Assembly (NCBI GenBank): GCA_029865265.1
Contig: JAOUHG010000007.1
Location: 62,001 to 126,000 of the forward strand
DNA from: Candidatus Krumholzibacteriia bacterium
GTDB taxonomy: Bacteria; Krumholzibacteriota; Krumholzibacteriia; WVZY01; JAKEHA01
Reading direction: 5' to 3'
DNA: 64,000 nt
Part shown: piece by piece, positions 35,965 to 44,870 of the stretch
How positions within the stretch are numbered: the first letter of the stretch is position 1
Layout of the letters: every line of letters begins with the position of its first letter
Notes under the pieces: generated by a model
What the model saw: the letters and a program-made list of their open reading frames with translations, nothing else
Database searches by the model: none
Told to the model about the DNA's origin: nothing
Position numbers and translations under genes: made by a program

Positions 35965-36041
35965 AGGGACAATGCACCACTTGAGGCCGGATTTTAGGGA
36001 CTTTTAGGGACGACGGTCAAGCTAAAACGCGAGACAGGGAC
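35965..36041 (-). promoter_or_regulatory. Phased AGGGAC repeats: probable MraZ operators
   Basis: On the plus strand AGGGAC occurs at 35965-35970, 35996-36001, 36006-36011 and 36036-36041. Start-to-start spacings are 31, 10 and 30, all near whole helical turns. The two central copies are a direct TTTTAGGGAC duplication and lie between the -35 and -10 of the mraZ promoter. E. coli MraZ binds TGGG-type repeats with 10-base spacing in the equivalent place. Confidence 0.65.
35991..36020 (-). promoter_or_regulatory. Promoter of the mraZ/dcw operon
   Basis: On the minus strand TTGACC (36020-36015) and TAAAAT (35996-35991) are 18 bases apart, giving a start near 35984 and a leader of about 63 bases before mraZ. 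Confidence 0.6.
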
Positions 36042-36072
36042 AGAAATCGACCCGTGCCCCTGGGGACGGGGA

Positions 36073-36104
36073 GAAGCGGGCGGAGTTGTACTCCCCCACG
36101 CTTC
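36073..36104 (-). terminator. Strong hairpin downstream of the polysaccharide operon
   Basis: GAAGCG (36073-36078) pairs with CGCTTC (36099-36104), and inside it CGGAG pairs with CTCCC around a TTGTA loop. It is about 30 bases after the stop of the methyltransferase gene and upstream of the mraZ promoter, so it probably separates the two operons. There is no proper U-tract, so terminator function is inferred from position. Confidence 0.4.
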
Positions 36105-36135
36105 CAGTTCTCTCTATAAATGAGGCCCGGGGGAC

Positions 36136-36945
36136 CTAGCGGGGGCGGCGGGCCACCACACAGACGGTGGCGGCCACGCCGCGCAGCAGCGGGGTTCGTT
36201 CGAGACCGCGCTCCAGCGCGGACCACGCGCCGAAGAGCGAGTCCGGCGTGTTCTTGAGGGTGAAGAGGAAGTAGGCCGTTCCCGTCACCTCGAATCCCGC
36301 GCTGTGCAACAGTGCCGCGATGTCGCGCGCGGGAAGCGGGTTGTGATAGCGGTAGGGGTGGTACTCGTCGCGCGCGCTGCCCGCGTCGGGCAGGCACATG
36401 GATGGCAGGCGTCCGCGTATCCAGCCGTGGCGCACGGCCACGCGCTTGAACCGCTCCACCGCACTGGCGTGGTTGGGTGTGGAGAGAACCATCGTCCCGC
36501 CCGGGCGCAGCACGCGCAGGCATTCCGCCAGGGCGTGCGGACGATCCTCCTCGAAAATGTGTTCGAAGGTCTCGACCATGGTGATGCGATCGAAGCGCCC
36601 ATCCGGAAACGGCAGCGCCGACGCGTCGGCACCGGCAACGTCGAACGCCACCCCGTTGTGCGCCGCGATTCTCGCCCCCACCGGGAACTGGTCGGGCACC
36701 AGGTCCACACCGACGGCGCGCAGACCCAGTCGGTTGAGCGCCATGACATTGAACCCCCAGGCGGATCCAACGTCGAGCACGCGCTCTCCCGCAGACGCAC
36801 CCAGACGCCCGTCCACCTCCGCGAAGCGGCGCAGCATCATGTGCCGGCGCGCGCGTGGACCCAGGTACCAGTGGCGCAGGAGATCCGGCATCTCATCCGG
36901 AGCGAGTTCCGGCGGTACTGCAATGTCCGGGAGCGTGAAGCTCAC
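36136..36945 (-). CDS. Class I SAM-dependent methyltransferase
   Basis: The product is 269 aa. It has SAM motif I VLDVGSAWGFNVMALNRLG, acidic motif VGVDLVPD, then ADASALPFPDGRFDRITMVETFEHIFEE (motif II, Methyltransf_11 type) and LRVLRPGGTMVLSTPNH. The substrate is unknown; as the last gene of the surface-polysaccharide operon it may methylate a sugar or lipid carrier. GTG start at 36945 overlaps the upstream stop (GTGA) with GGAGG four bases ahead. Confidence 0.8.
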   Translation of the reverse strand: MSFTLPDIAVPPELAPDEMPDLLRHWYLGPRARRHMMLRRFAEVDGRLGASAGERVLDVGSAWGFNVMALNRLGLRAVGVDLVPDQFPVGARIAAHNGVAFDVAGADASALPFPDGRFDRITMVETFEHIFEEDRPHALAECLRVLRPGGTMVLSTPNHASAVERFKRVAVRHGWIRGRLPSMCLPDAGSARDEYHPYRYHNPLPARDIAALLHSAGFEVTGTAYFLFTLKNTPDSLFGAWSALERGLERTPLLRGVAATVCVVARRPR

Positions 36946-38450
36946 GGTCCCTCCCCCACCGCCGGCATTACCCGGTACAGCGTGTAATGAAACTCACCCG
37001 GTTTGCGGATGCCGAGGTTGCGCACCACCGTCGCGTACACCGGTGTGAACGTGTGTCCGTTCACGATCCGATTGGTGAAGCGATCCGGTTGGTGGTCGCG
37101 ATCCACCAGGTAGTCCACGCGCGGGTACCCGGGAACGCCGAAGTACAGGCCGCGCTCGATAATCTCCTCGTAATCATAGGACTCGCGCAGTTGGGCCGTC
37201 TTCGGCTCCACCAGCCCGCCCAGGTCGAGCACGCGCCGCTCGGAGTAATAGGCGAGGTAACCAATGTCCGCCGCGGCGACCACCACGTCCGGCATGGAGT
37301 TGTCATGCAGGTAACGCGCCAGCCCCACCATGTTCGACTGCAGGTCCTCGCTGAAGGCAATCGAAGGCGGCAGCACCACCCGCGTGTAGAACGCCGCGTT
37401 GCCGGCCACCGCCAGCAGTGCCGCCGACCCCATCGCGAGTGCGGCACGGCGCGGCGCCAGCCGTTCGGCCAGGCTGCCCGCGGCGCGCCAGCCGACCACG
37501 CAGATGGCGGGCGCAATGAGCAGCAGATAGCGCGACAGGATCTGAATGTCCGCCACCACGTACGCCAGTGGCAGGGCGATCACCCACAGCATCGTGAAGC
37601 GCAACTCGCGCGACAGTGCCACCGCCGCGCGGCGCGACACCACCAGATCGACCAGCAACGCCAGCAGCGCAACCGCCTGCGTGCTCGCAATGACCTTCAC
37701 GACCGGCGAGAAATTCCGGATGAACGTCACCGGATCGCGCACCATTCCGCCGCTCTTGGCGCCGGCGGTGTTGGGCAGGAAGCTTCCGATGTGCCACTTC
37801 GCGAACAGCAACCACGGCAGCAGCAGGGCCGCGGCCACGGCGGCGGCCACCAGCAGCGTACGCAGGCGCGGGCGCGGGCGCAGCGTGAGCGCCGCCAGCA
37901 CGAAGACCGGAAACGCCAGGTACATCTCCGGACGGATGAGCGCGCCCACCGCCGCCGCGGCGGCGAAACGCGCCGCCCGCGTGGGACCCGAGTAGGCGTC
38001 GAAGGACATGAGCACCATGAGCGCCGCCGCCCACGCCGCGGCCGACGACTCCATCCCCAGCGCCGACCAGCGCACGAACCACGCGTCGGCCGCGAACGCC
38101 AGCGTCCCGCACAGCGCCGCCAGGCGCGACGCCCCCAGCACCAGCAGGGCGCGGTGTACCACCAGCAGCGTCGCCAGCGCCGCCAGCCAGGAGAAGAAGC
38201 GGCTCGCGCCGACCAGCCCGTCCGGCCCCGCTGCCACCTTGCCCGCCACGGCCAGCGCCATCACCCACAGCGGACTGGTGGTTCCAAACGAAACCTCCCC
38301 CGGATTAAAGGCGTATTCGCCCCGGGTCATGATGTTGCGCGCGTACTGGATATGAATGAATCCGTCGTCGGTGAAGCCATGGCGCAGCGGCAGCATCATT
38401 GCCACCAGCAGCAATACCGGCAGCAGCGCATCTTTCCATCGCGTGCTCAT
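36942..38450 (-). CDS. GT-C-type membrane glycosyltransferase (ArnT/GT39-like)
   Basis: The product is 502 aa with about 11 membrane segments. The first periplasmic loop carries the acidic GT-C motif TDDGFIHIQYARNIM, and SFGTTSPLWVMALA follows; the C-terminal ~130 residues form a soluble periplasmic domain (DVVVAAADIGYLAYYSERRV, LDLGGLVEP). Such enzymes transfer a sugar from a polyprenyl-phosphate donor on the periplasmic side. Donor and acceptor are unknown. ATG at 38450 overlaps the stop of the GT4 gene (ATGA). Confidence 0.75.
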   Translation of the reverse strand: MSTRWKDALLPVLLLVAMMLPLRHGFTDDGFIHIQYARNIMTRGEYAFNPGEVSFGTTSPLWVMALAVAGKVAAGPDGLVGASRFFSWLAALATLLVVHRALLVLGASRLAALCGTLAFAADAWFVRWSALGMESSAAAWAAALMVLMSFDAYSGPTRAARFAAAAAVGALIRPEMYLAFPVFVLAALTLRPRPRLRTLLVAAAVAAALLLPWLLFAKWHIGSFLPNTAGAKSGGMVRDPVTFIRNFSPVVKVIASTQAVALLALLVDLVVSRRAAVALSRELRFTMLWVIALPLAYVVADIQILSRYLLLIAPAICVVGWRAAGSLAERLAPRRAALAMGSAALLAVAGNAAFYTRVVLPPSIAFSEDLQSNMVGLARYLHDNSMPDVVVAAADIGYLAYYSERRVLDLGGLVEPKTAQLRESYDYEEIIERGLYFGVPGYPRVDYLVDRDHQPDRFTNRIVNGHTFTPVYATVVRNLGIRKPGEFHYTLYRVMPAVGEGP

Positions 38451-39724
38451 GCGTTTCCCCCGGTGACACGGTCGAGCAGTCCGGCCAGCGCCGTGGCCTG
38501 GCGGGAACGATCCAGTTCGGGACGCGGCGAGAGATCATAGTGCGTGTCCAGGGAACCGGCGCGGTACAGGTCGAACATGCGCTCCATGGCGCGCGCAATT
38601 GCCGCCACATCGTCCGGGTCGGCCGTTTCTCCCCGCCGCAGCGATTCCACCAATGAACGCGCCTCACCCGCCGGCGCCAGCGCCAGCATGGGACGACATA
38701 CACCCACGTACTCGTACAGTTTGCCCGGCACCAGGCCGTTGTACCGCGGATCGGTGTGCTTGATCAAGAGCAGGACGTGCGCCGTGCGCTCCCGTCGCAG
38801 TGCCTCCGGGTGCGGCAGGGTATCCACGAAGCGTACGCAGTCCGCCAGACCGAGCCGTTGCAGCGCGAGTTCGTTTTCATCCTCGCGGGCGCCCGCGAAC
38901 TCCACGTCCACCGCACCGCGCGCGTCCGGGCGCCGGTCGAGGAACACGCGCAGCGCCTCCAGAAACGGCCCGGCGCTGCGGCGCTGGGTCAACATGCCCG
39001 CGTGTACGATGCGCATGGGCCCGGACGGCGGCGGCAGCAGCATTTCCAGCGCGGCCATCTCCGCGCCGTCGTAGCCGTTGGGAATGCGGGTTATCCCGGC
39101 CGGCGGGCACGCCCGCCGCAACAACGTTTCGCTCCAGGCCGTCGTCACCACCGTGTGCGCGCGCCTGCACACCGAGCGCTCCAGGCGGGCGTGCAATGCC
39201 GCGTGCGCGCGGCTGGGCACGTCCATCAGGTGCAGGTTCATCCATGGATCGCGGAAGTCGGCCACCCACGGCAACCCGCTCCGTCGCGCCACCGCCCCGC
39301 CCACCAGGTGCGCGGTCTCCGGCGGCGAGGTCGAGTAGATCGCGTCCACCGTCCCGCCCCGCACCTCGCGCATCGCCGCACGCAACGCAAAGGGATACCA
39401 GCCGATGTAGCTGTCCGGAACCATTAGCGCGGAGGCGCTGCGCCGCAGCAGGCCGAAGCGCCTTGAAGACCGGCGCTGAGCGCCGGCGCCCCCGCGCCGC
39501 AACACCGCCTGCCCGCTCCAGGTGCGCGTTCGAATCACGCGCGTCGAGGACGGGACGCGTTCCAGCAGGCTCTCGTCACGGATCCAGAACGCATCGCCCC
39601 GCTGTGCGATCACGGTGACACGCCAGCCGTTGGCGGGAAGGTAGCGCACGAACGACAGGGGCCGGTACACGCCCCCCCCGCCCATGGGCGGAAAGAAGGG
39701 CACGATCATCAGCAGGTGTTTCAC
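38447..39724 (-). CDS. GT4-family glycosyltransferase
   Basis: The product is 425 aa. It has a GT-B N-terminal domain starting LLMIVPFFPPMGGGGVYRPLSF, a middle DAIYSTSPPETAHLVGG and WVADFRDPWMN, and a C-terminal nucleotide-sugar domain (MRIVHAGMLTQRRSAGPFLEAL, ADCVRFVDTLPHPEALR, NGLVPGKLYEYVGVCRPMLA). It resembles the capsule/LPS glycosyltransferases with the FRDPW motif. The GTG at 39724 follows GGGGTGGA and overlaps the flippase stop (GTGA). A long open frame upstream lies inside the flippase gene. Confidence 0.8.
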   Translation of the reverse strand: MKHLLMIVPFFPPMGGGGVYRPLSFVRYLPANGWRVTVIAQRGDAFWIRDESLLERVPSSTRVIRTRTWSGQAVLRRGGAGAQRRSSRRFGLLRRSASALMVPDSYIGWYPFALRAAMREVRGGTVDAIYSTSPPETAHLVGGAVARRSGLPWVADFRDPWMNLHLMDVPSRAHAALHARLERSVCRRAHTVVTTAWSETLLRRACPPAGITRIPNGYDGAEMAALEMLLPPPSGPMRIVHAGMLTQRRSAGPFLEALRVFLDRRPDARGAVDVEFAGAREDENELALQRLGLADCVRFVDTLPHPEALRRERTAHVLLLIKHTDPRYNGLVPGKLYEYVGVCRPMLALAPAGEARSLVESLRRGETADPDDVAAIARAMERMFDLYRAGSLDTHYDLSPRPELDRSRQATALAGLLDRVTGGNA

Positions 39725-41235
39725 GCGATCCACCCCGCCAGGGCGGACATGCGCCCACCCGACACCACCTGGCGCAGCCGCGCGCGCTCGTCGGGTGCGA
39801 GTACGCCGATCCAGCGCGAAAGCCGCAGGTAGATCCACACCGCCGGCGGCGCCAGCAGCAGCACCACCAGCAGCGGTGCCTGCAGCGCAAACGCCACCAC
39901 CGCGGGCAGGAATGCCGCCGCGGCGCAGGCGAGCGAACGCAACAGCGTGGCCAGCGCCACACCCGTGCGCGGGCGGATGACCGCCAGGCGGAAGGCGAGC
40001 AGCGCCTGCACCCCGCACGCGAGCAGCAACGCCACGCCCGTCCCCTCCACGCCCAGCCGGGGGGTGAGCGTCAGCATGCCCGCCAGATACACCAGCGCCC
40101 ACGCCAGATCGCAGAAGAACGCCGCGCGGATTCCGTCCAGCGCCTTCATGACCGCGGTAAGCGATGCCGTCATGGCGGTAATCGGTGTCGACGCGGCGAG
40201 CAGCCACAGCGTGGTACGTGCGCCCGCGAACTCCCGGCTCGATGCCAGTTCGATGAGCGGCGTGGCGTAGACCATGATCCCCGCCGTGGCCAGCACCGCC
40301 AGCAGGATGTTGGTCTTCAGGAAGGTTCGGACCGACAACTCCAGCGCCTCGGGCCGTCCCTCGGCCTGCATGCGCGTCGCCTCGGGCTGGAACGCGAGCA
40401 CGGGGATGGCGATGAAACGGTTGGCGAGGCGCGCGATGCGCGACGCCACGTGGAACAGGGAGAGCGCTTCCAGCGCGAGCACGTTGGAGAGGACCCAGCG
40501 GTCGGCATCGGTGAACGCGATCGCCACCAGGCTCAGGCCCACCGCACCACCCCAGTAGTGCAGGTACTCGTCGCGCGCCGCCGGCGCTGCCTGCGTCGAC
40601 GCGCTCCCCGCGTCGTGCCGAAGCCCACGCAGGTACCACGGAAGCGCCACCAGAACCGTCGCCAGCGATGTGACCCCGGTGATCTCGAACAGTCGGGTGA
40701 GCGTCAGCGCGTCCGCGACCGCGGCCATCCACGCCACCTGCGCGGCCAGCGAAAGCGTTTCCACCACCGTCTGCGACCCGAAGCGCCGCAGTCCGTTGAA
40801 TCCCCCGTAGAGCACCAGCTTGAGCGCCACCGCCAGGGTGGTGACGGCGAACCACGCCAGCAACGGCCCGCCCACCTCACCGGCCGGCGCCTGGCGAAAG
40901 AGCGTTCCGGAAAACGCCCACACACCCGCCAGCAACGCGGCGCTCAGCACGACGGTGGCCGTGAACGACGTTGCGCTCAGGCGCAACGCACGTGCACCGG
41001 CACGATGCGCGGCGTGCTCGGGCAGGAAGCGGACCAGCAGCTGGGGGAATCCGTTCGCCGCCAGCATGGAAACCAGCAGCGACAGACCGCGCAGCGATGC
41101 AAACAGACCAAACAGGGCCAGCGGCAGGTTGGCGGCGAGTATCTTCATCTGCGCCAGCGTGAGCCCGGTGGCAACCACGGTGGATACCGCCAGCCAGACA
41201 GTGTTGCCGAAGAAACGCGAGCGCGTCTGCGTCAT
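39721..41235 (-). CDS. Wzx-like polysaccharide flippase (MATE/MOP superfamily)
   Basis: The product is 504 aa with about 12-14 membrane segments. N-terminal FFGNTVWLAVSTVVATGLTL, FGLFASLRGLSLLV and NGFPQLLVRFLPEH, and mid-protein NRFIAIPVLAFQPEATRM, are typical of the MOP-family oligosaccharide exporters. It would flip undecaprenyl-linked glycan repeat units to the periplasm. No Wzy polymerase with clear identity was found nearby. ATG at 41235 overlaps the stop of the FemAB-like gene (ATGA). Confidence 0.8.
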   Translation of the reverse strand: MTQTRSRFFGNTVWLAVSTVVATGLTLAQMKILAANLPLALFGLFASLRGLSLLVSMLAANGFPQLLVRFLPEHAAHRAGARALRLSATSFTATVVLSAALLAGVWAFSGTLFRQAPAGEVGGPLLAWFAVTTLAVALKLVLYGGFNGLRRFGSQTVVETLSLAAQVAWMAAVADALTLTRLFEITGVTSLATVLVALPWYLRGLRHDAGSASTQAAPAARDEYLHYWGGAVGLSLVAIAFTDADRWVLSNVLALEALSLFHVASRIARLANRFIAIPVLAFQPEATRMQAEGRPEALELSVRTFLKTNILLAVLATAGIMVYATPLIELASSREFAGARTTLWLLAASTPITAMTASLTAVMKALDGIRAAFFCDLAWALVYLAGMLTLTPRLGVEGTGVALLLACGVQALLAFRLAVIRPRTGVALATLLRSLACAAAAFLPAVVAFALQAPLLVVLLLAPPAVWIYLRLSRWIGVLAPDERARLRQVVSGGRMSALAGWIA

Positions 41236-42194
41236 CCCGACATCCGCATCCCGCGCAGTGCGCCGATGAGCCGTCCGACGAAACGCCGGTGGCGAACAAT
41301 CCGATAACGATACTCGACGCCCCCCAGCGATTTCTTGTAGTCGATGAGCGAGCGCTTCCCCAGGCTGGCCCCCAGGTTGTAGTCGGCGTAGCCCTCCTGG
41401 CACGCATCGCGGATGCAGCGTGCGTACAGCAGCGTGCCCGCGTTGAGTTCATCGCCGCGCGCCGACGCCATGCCATACCACGCGATCACCGACTTGCGGT
41501 GATACAGATTGAGGTGACCCCCGATGATGCCGCCCTCGTGTGTCGCCACAAAGAGCGCCGTGCGCTTGCCGCCCCCACGCCGCACCAGTTCCAGAAACAG
41601 CTGCTCCGGGTGTCCCCCACCCGTCTTCCACGCGTCGAGCCGCTGGCGGTAGACGTCGACGAACCGCCGCACGTCCTCCTCACCCTGGGCGCGCCGCACC
41701 TCCACCCCGTTCTCCTCCGCGCGCCGCACGCGGCGGCGGCGGGGCTTGTCGAAGCGCTCGTTCCACACCACGTCGAACCCTCCGCGCAGATCGACTATGT
41801 GGGTGACGGCCGTTTCCGCCTTTGCACCGCTATCCGGTGCGCCGCTGTGGAAGTCCACCAACCCGGCCTCGATCGTTCCCGGCCGGGACAACTGATCGCG
41901 GTAGGCGGCCAGCAGGGCGCGATCGACGTCGCCCCCGTCGCTCACCGGGCCGCCGTAGGTGCCGAAAGGCAGCGACCAGCAGGTGCGAAGCGGCCCGCGG
42001 CGCGAAACGAAGAAGGGGAGGTAGCCACGCACGGCGCCCGCATCCGTGGCCAGCAGGCAGCGCAGGGACATGCGCGGGTAGGCCGCGGCCAGCGATTCCA
42101 GCCAGACGCGCGTGTGGTAGAACGTTGCCCGCGGCGCTGCATCGGCGAGCGCGTCGAGTTCCGCTGGCAGAGAGTCGAGCACCGCGATGTTCAT
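41232..42194 (-). CDS. FemAB/GNAT-family acyl- or aminoacyl-transferase
   Basis: The product is 320 aa. It has a double GNAT fold of the FemAB-related, exopolysaccharide-associated type: TFYHTRVWLESLAAAYP, LPFFVSRRGPL, FGTYGGPVSD, then ERFDKPRRRRVRRAEENGVEV, FVDVYRQRLDAWKTGGGHP, FVATHEGGIIGGHLNLYHR and GYADYNLGASLGKRSLIDYK. Relatives act on peptidoglycan precursors or on exopolysaccharide sugars; the acceptor here could be the amino sugar made by the adjacent aminotransferase, which is inference. Confidence 0.72.
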   Translation of the reverse strand: MNIAVLDSLPAELDALADAAPRATFYHTRVWLESLAAAYPRMSLRCLLATDAGAVRGYLPFFVSRRGPLRTCWSLPFGTYGGPVSDGGDVDRALLAAYRDQLSRPGTIEAGLVDFHSGAPDSGAKAETAVTHIVDLRGGFDVVWNERFDKPRRRRVRRAEENGVEVRRAQGEEDVRRFVDVYRQRLDAWKTGGGHPEQLFLELVRRGGGKRTALFVATHEGGIIGGHLNLYHRKSVIAWYGMASARGDELNAGTLLYARCIRDACQEGYADYNLGASLGKRSLIDYKKSLGGVEYRYRIVRHRRFVGRLIGALRGMRMSG

Positions 42195-42200
42195 GGACGA

Positions 42201-43412
42201 TCAGCCGGCCCGGAAGTGGTCTGCGATGCGCGTCACCGCTTCGGCGACGTCGCGAACATCGCCGGCCGTCATGTCGGGAAAGATGGGCAGGGAAACGCAG
42301 CGCGAGTAATAGTCGTCGCTCACCGGGAAACGCGCATCGCGCGGCAGGTAGGGACGAAAGAAGGGGTGACGATGGATGGGGATGAAATGAACCGAACTGC
42401 CCACGTTCTCTGCGCGCAGTGCAGCGATGAACTCGTCACGCCCGATGCGCAGCACCCCGGGACGCAGCTGAATGACGTACAGATGCCAGGTGTGCCAGTT
42501 GCCCGGCCGCTCAAGCGGCAGTTCCACGGCATCGCAATCGCCCATGGCCGCCGACAGGGCGGCGGCGATTTCGCGCCGCTTCTCGAGCAGTCCGTCGATA
42601 CGGGCCAGCTGCGCCAGCCCGAGCGCCGCGTGCACGTCACTCAGATTGCACTTGTACCCCGGCATCTCCACTTCGTAGTACCACGAGCCACGATCCGCAT
42701 ACCGGCTCCAGCTGTCGCGCGACATGCCATGGTAGCCCAGCAGCCGCAGACGCCGCGCGAGATCGTCGTCGTTGGTGGTGATGGCGCCACCCTCGGCGGT
42801 GGTGAGGTTCTTGGTGGCATAGAAGCTGAATGTCGTGGCCCGTCCCTCGCTCCCCAGCCGCCGTCCGGCCACGCGCGCGCCGAACGAATGCGCCGCGTCC
42901 TCCACCACGTCGACGCCGCGCTCCGCGGCCAGCGCCACGATCTCCTCGATGCGGCACGCCTGCCCCGCGAAGTGCACCGGCAGCAGCGCGCGCGTCTTTG
43001 CGCCCATGCGCGCCCGTATCTCGTCCGGATCCACGCAGAGCGTTTCCCGCTCGATGTCGGCCAGCACCGGCGTGGCGCCGGTGTGGATGATGGCATGAAC
43101 GGTGGATGCGAATGTGACCGGCGATGTCACCACTTCGTGTCCCGGTCCCACGCCGAGCGCCTTGAGTGCGAGAAACATCGCCTCGCTGCACGAACTCACC
43201 GCGATGGCGTTTCCCACCCCGCAGTAATCGCGGATGCGGTTCTCGAACTCCACCGCACGGGGTCCCGATGTGAGCCAGCCGGAGCGCAGCGCGTCCGAAA
43301 CGGCGGCAATGTCCGCCTCGTCGACCGCCGCCCGGTAGAACGGAAGCGGCGTCTCGCGTACCGGTGTCCCCCCCGCCACCGCGGGCAGCCGTGCGCGCGC
43401 AGGTCCCTTCAC
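42201..43412 (-). CDS. DegT/DnrJ/EryC1/StrS-family sugar aminotransferase
   Basis: The product is 403 aa. It is a PLP enzyme: DALRSGWLTSGPRAVEFENR, SCSEAMFLALKALGVGPGHE, TSPVTFASTVHAII, the aspartate region VVEDAAHSFGARVAG and the PLP lysine in SFYATKNLTTAEGG. The C-terminal half has EMPGYKCNLSDVHAALGLAQL and SSVHFIPIHRHPFF. It aminates a 4-keto nucleotide sugar, presumably the product of the CapD-like dehydratase next to it. GTG start at 43412; the frame upstream is not homologous. Confidence 0.88.
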   Translation of the reverse strand: MKGPARARLPAVAGGTPVRETPLPFYRAAVDEADIAAVSDALRSGWLTSGPRAVEFENRIRDYCGVGNAIAVSSCSEAMFLALKALGVGPGHEVVTSPVTFASTVHAIIHTGATPVLADIERETLCVDPDEIRARMGAKTRALLPVHFAGQACRIEEIVALAAERGVDVVEDAAHSFGARVAGRRLGSEGRATTFSFYATKNLTTAEGGAITTNDDDLARRLRLLGYHGMSRDSWSRYADRGSWYYEVEMPGYKCNLSDVHAALGLAQLARIDGLLEKRREIAAALSAAMGDCDAVELPLERPGNWHTWHLYVIQLRPGVLRIGRDEFIAALRAENVGSSVHFIPIHRHPFFRPYLPRDARFPVSDDYYSRCVSLPIFPDMTAGDVRDVAEAVTRIADHFRAG

Positions 43413-43416
43413 GGCG

Positions 43417-44862
43417 TCACGCGCCCTTCCCGCCGCGTCCCGGCCGCGGGTCGAAGAGGTGCGCGTCGGGGATGACCCGGTCGAGTTCCTCGCGGATGCC
43501 CGCGTCGTCCTCTTCCCCGGCCAGGCGGCTGAGGCGCGCCAGCGACTCCAGCACGTCGACACCCTGCGGCGGTGCCGGCCGCGCGCGCAGTATGTGCGCG
43601 TGCGTGGAGGCCTCCGCGGTCTCGCCGTCGGCGACCAGTGCCTCGTGCAGTTTTTCCCCTGGGCGAAGCCCGGTCCACTGGATGCGGATGTCCACGCCGG
43701 GACGATAGCCGTGCAGCGCGATCAGGTCGCGCGCCAGCTCCGAGATTCTGATCGGTTCGCCCATCTTCAGGATGAATATTTCGCCGCCGTCTCCCATGAG
43801 CGACGCCTGGACCACGAGCACGCACGCCTCGCGGATGGACATGAAGTAGCGCGTCGCCGCCTCGTGGCTCACCGTGACCGGTCCACCGGTCCGGATCTGG
43901 TGCACGAACAACGGCACCACGCTGCCGCGGCTGGCGAGGACGTTGCCGAAACGTACCGAGATGAGGCGCGGTCCCCCCTCTCCGTTGCGCGCGGCCATGA
44001 GGTATTCGGCGAAGCGCTTGGACGCGCCCATGACGCCGCACGGCTCCACCGCCTTGTCCGTGGAGAGCATGACCACACGCGAGGTGCCGGCCGCGGTCGC
44101 GGCGTCGATGACGTTCTGGGTACCGACCACGTTGTTCTTGATGGCCTCGGCCGGAAACGCCTCCATGTAGTGCACGTGCTTGTGCGCGGCGGCGTGGTAG
44201 ACGATATCGGGCCGGTGTGCCTCCATCACGCGGCGCAGCGCGCGCGTGTCGCGCACGTCAACGATGGCGGGAACGACCTCCCGTTCCGGGTGGCGCTCGC
44301 GCAATTCGTGCTCGATCTCGTAGATCTGGTTTTCGCCCCGGCCCAGCAGCACGAGGCGCGCCACGTCGAAACGCGCCACCTGCCGGCAGATCTCGCCACC
44401 GATGGACCCACCCGCCCCCGTGACCAGCACGGTGCGCCCACCCAGGAACGAACCAATCTCACCCTCGTCAAACTCCACCGTCTCCCGCCCCAGCAGGTCC
44501 TCGGGCCGCACGTCACGGATCTGCTCCAGGCGCACGGGCCCCTTGACGATCTCGAGCAGACCGGGTGCGATGCGGTAGGGAACGGCGGCGTCGCGGCACA
44601 GCGAGACCATGCGCCGAACGAAGTCGCGCCCCGCGGAGGGCACCGCGATCAGGACCTCGTCGGCCGAGAGCGCGCGTACCGCGCCGGGCAGATCGGCGGT
44701 GGCACCCACCACCGGCACGCCCTCCACCACGCTGTCGCGCAGGGATGACGCGTCGTCCAGGAAGCCCACCAGCGCAAACTGGTCCGGGGCGCGGTTGGCA
44801 ATCTCGCGGGCGAGCATGCGCCCCGCCTCACCGGCACCGACAATCAGGAGTTTCTTGGTCAT
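43417..44862 (-). CDS. CapD/FlaA1-type nucleotide-sugar epimerase/dehydratase, soluble form
   Basis: The product is 481 aa. Residues ~1-125 are a CoA-binding-like Rossmann domain (KLLIVGAGEAGRMLAREIAN, VVGFLDDASSLRDSVVEGVPV). Residues ~140-430 form the extended SDR domain: VLVTGAGGSIGGEICRQV, HAAAHKHVHYMEAFP, LSTDKAVEPCGVMGASKR, SVRFGNVLASRGSVVP, IRISELARDLI and TGLRPGEKLHEAL. Most homologues have four N-terminal membrane helices; these are absent here. The catalytic region carries the MGASK(R) form of YxxxK, in which the Tyr is replaced by Met as in the 4,6-dehydratase/5-epimerase FlaA1/PseB group. It feeds the adjacent aminotransferase. Confidence 0.85.
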   Translation of the reverse strand: MTKKLLIVGAGEAGRMLAREIANRAPDQFALVGFLDDASSLRDSVVEGVPVVGATADLPGAVRALSADEVLIAVPSAGRDFVRRMVSLCRDAAVPYRIAPGLLEIVKGPVRLEQIRDVRPEDLLGRETVEFDEGEIGSFLGGRTVLVTGAGGSIGGEICRQVARFDVARLVLLGRGENQIYEIEHELRERHPEREVVPAIVDVRDTRALRRVMEAHRPDIVYHAAAHKHVHYMEAFPAEAIKNNVVGTQNVIDAATAAGTSRVVMLSTDKAVEPCGVMGASKRFAEYLMAARNGEGGPRLISVRFGNVLASRGSVVPLFVHQIRTGGPVTVSHEAATRYFMSIREACVLVVQASLMGDGGEIFILKMGEPIRISELARDLIALHGYRPGVDIRIQWTGLRPGEKLHEALVADGETAEASTHAHILRARPAPPQGVDVLESLARLSRLAGEEDDAGIREELDRVIPDAHLFDPRPGRGGKGA

Positions 44863-44870
44863 GTCAGAAA

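Noticed and set aside
36062-36067. A fifth MraZ-type repeat (GGGGAC)
   Set aside because: It is 26 bases from its neighbour, out of phase, and its first base differs. GGGGAC also occurs by chance elsewhere, for example inside mraZ near 35630.
38447-40855. An 802-codon reading extending the GT4 gene upstream
   Set aside because: The extra 377 codons lie out of frame within the flippase gene and have no glycosyltransferase features. The GTG at 39724 has a ribosome site and overlaps the flippase stop.
43412-44862. The CapD-like gene as a truncated membrane dehydratase
   Set aside because: The usual four N-terminal helices are missing, but the remaining domains are complete from the first Rossmann strand and the start is clean. 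Soluble forms are known, so truncation is not needed.
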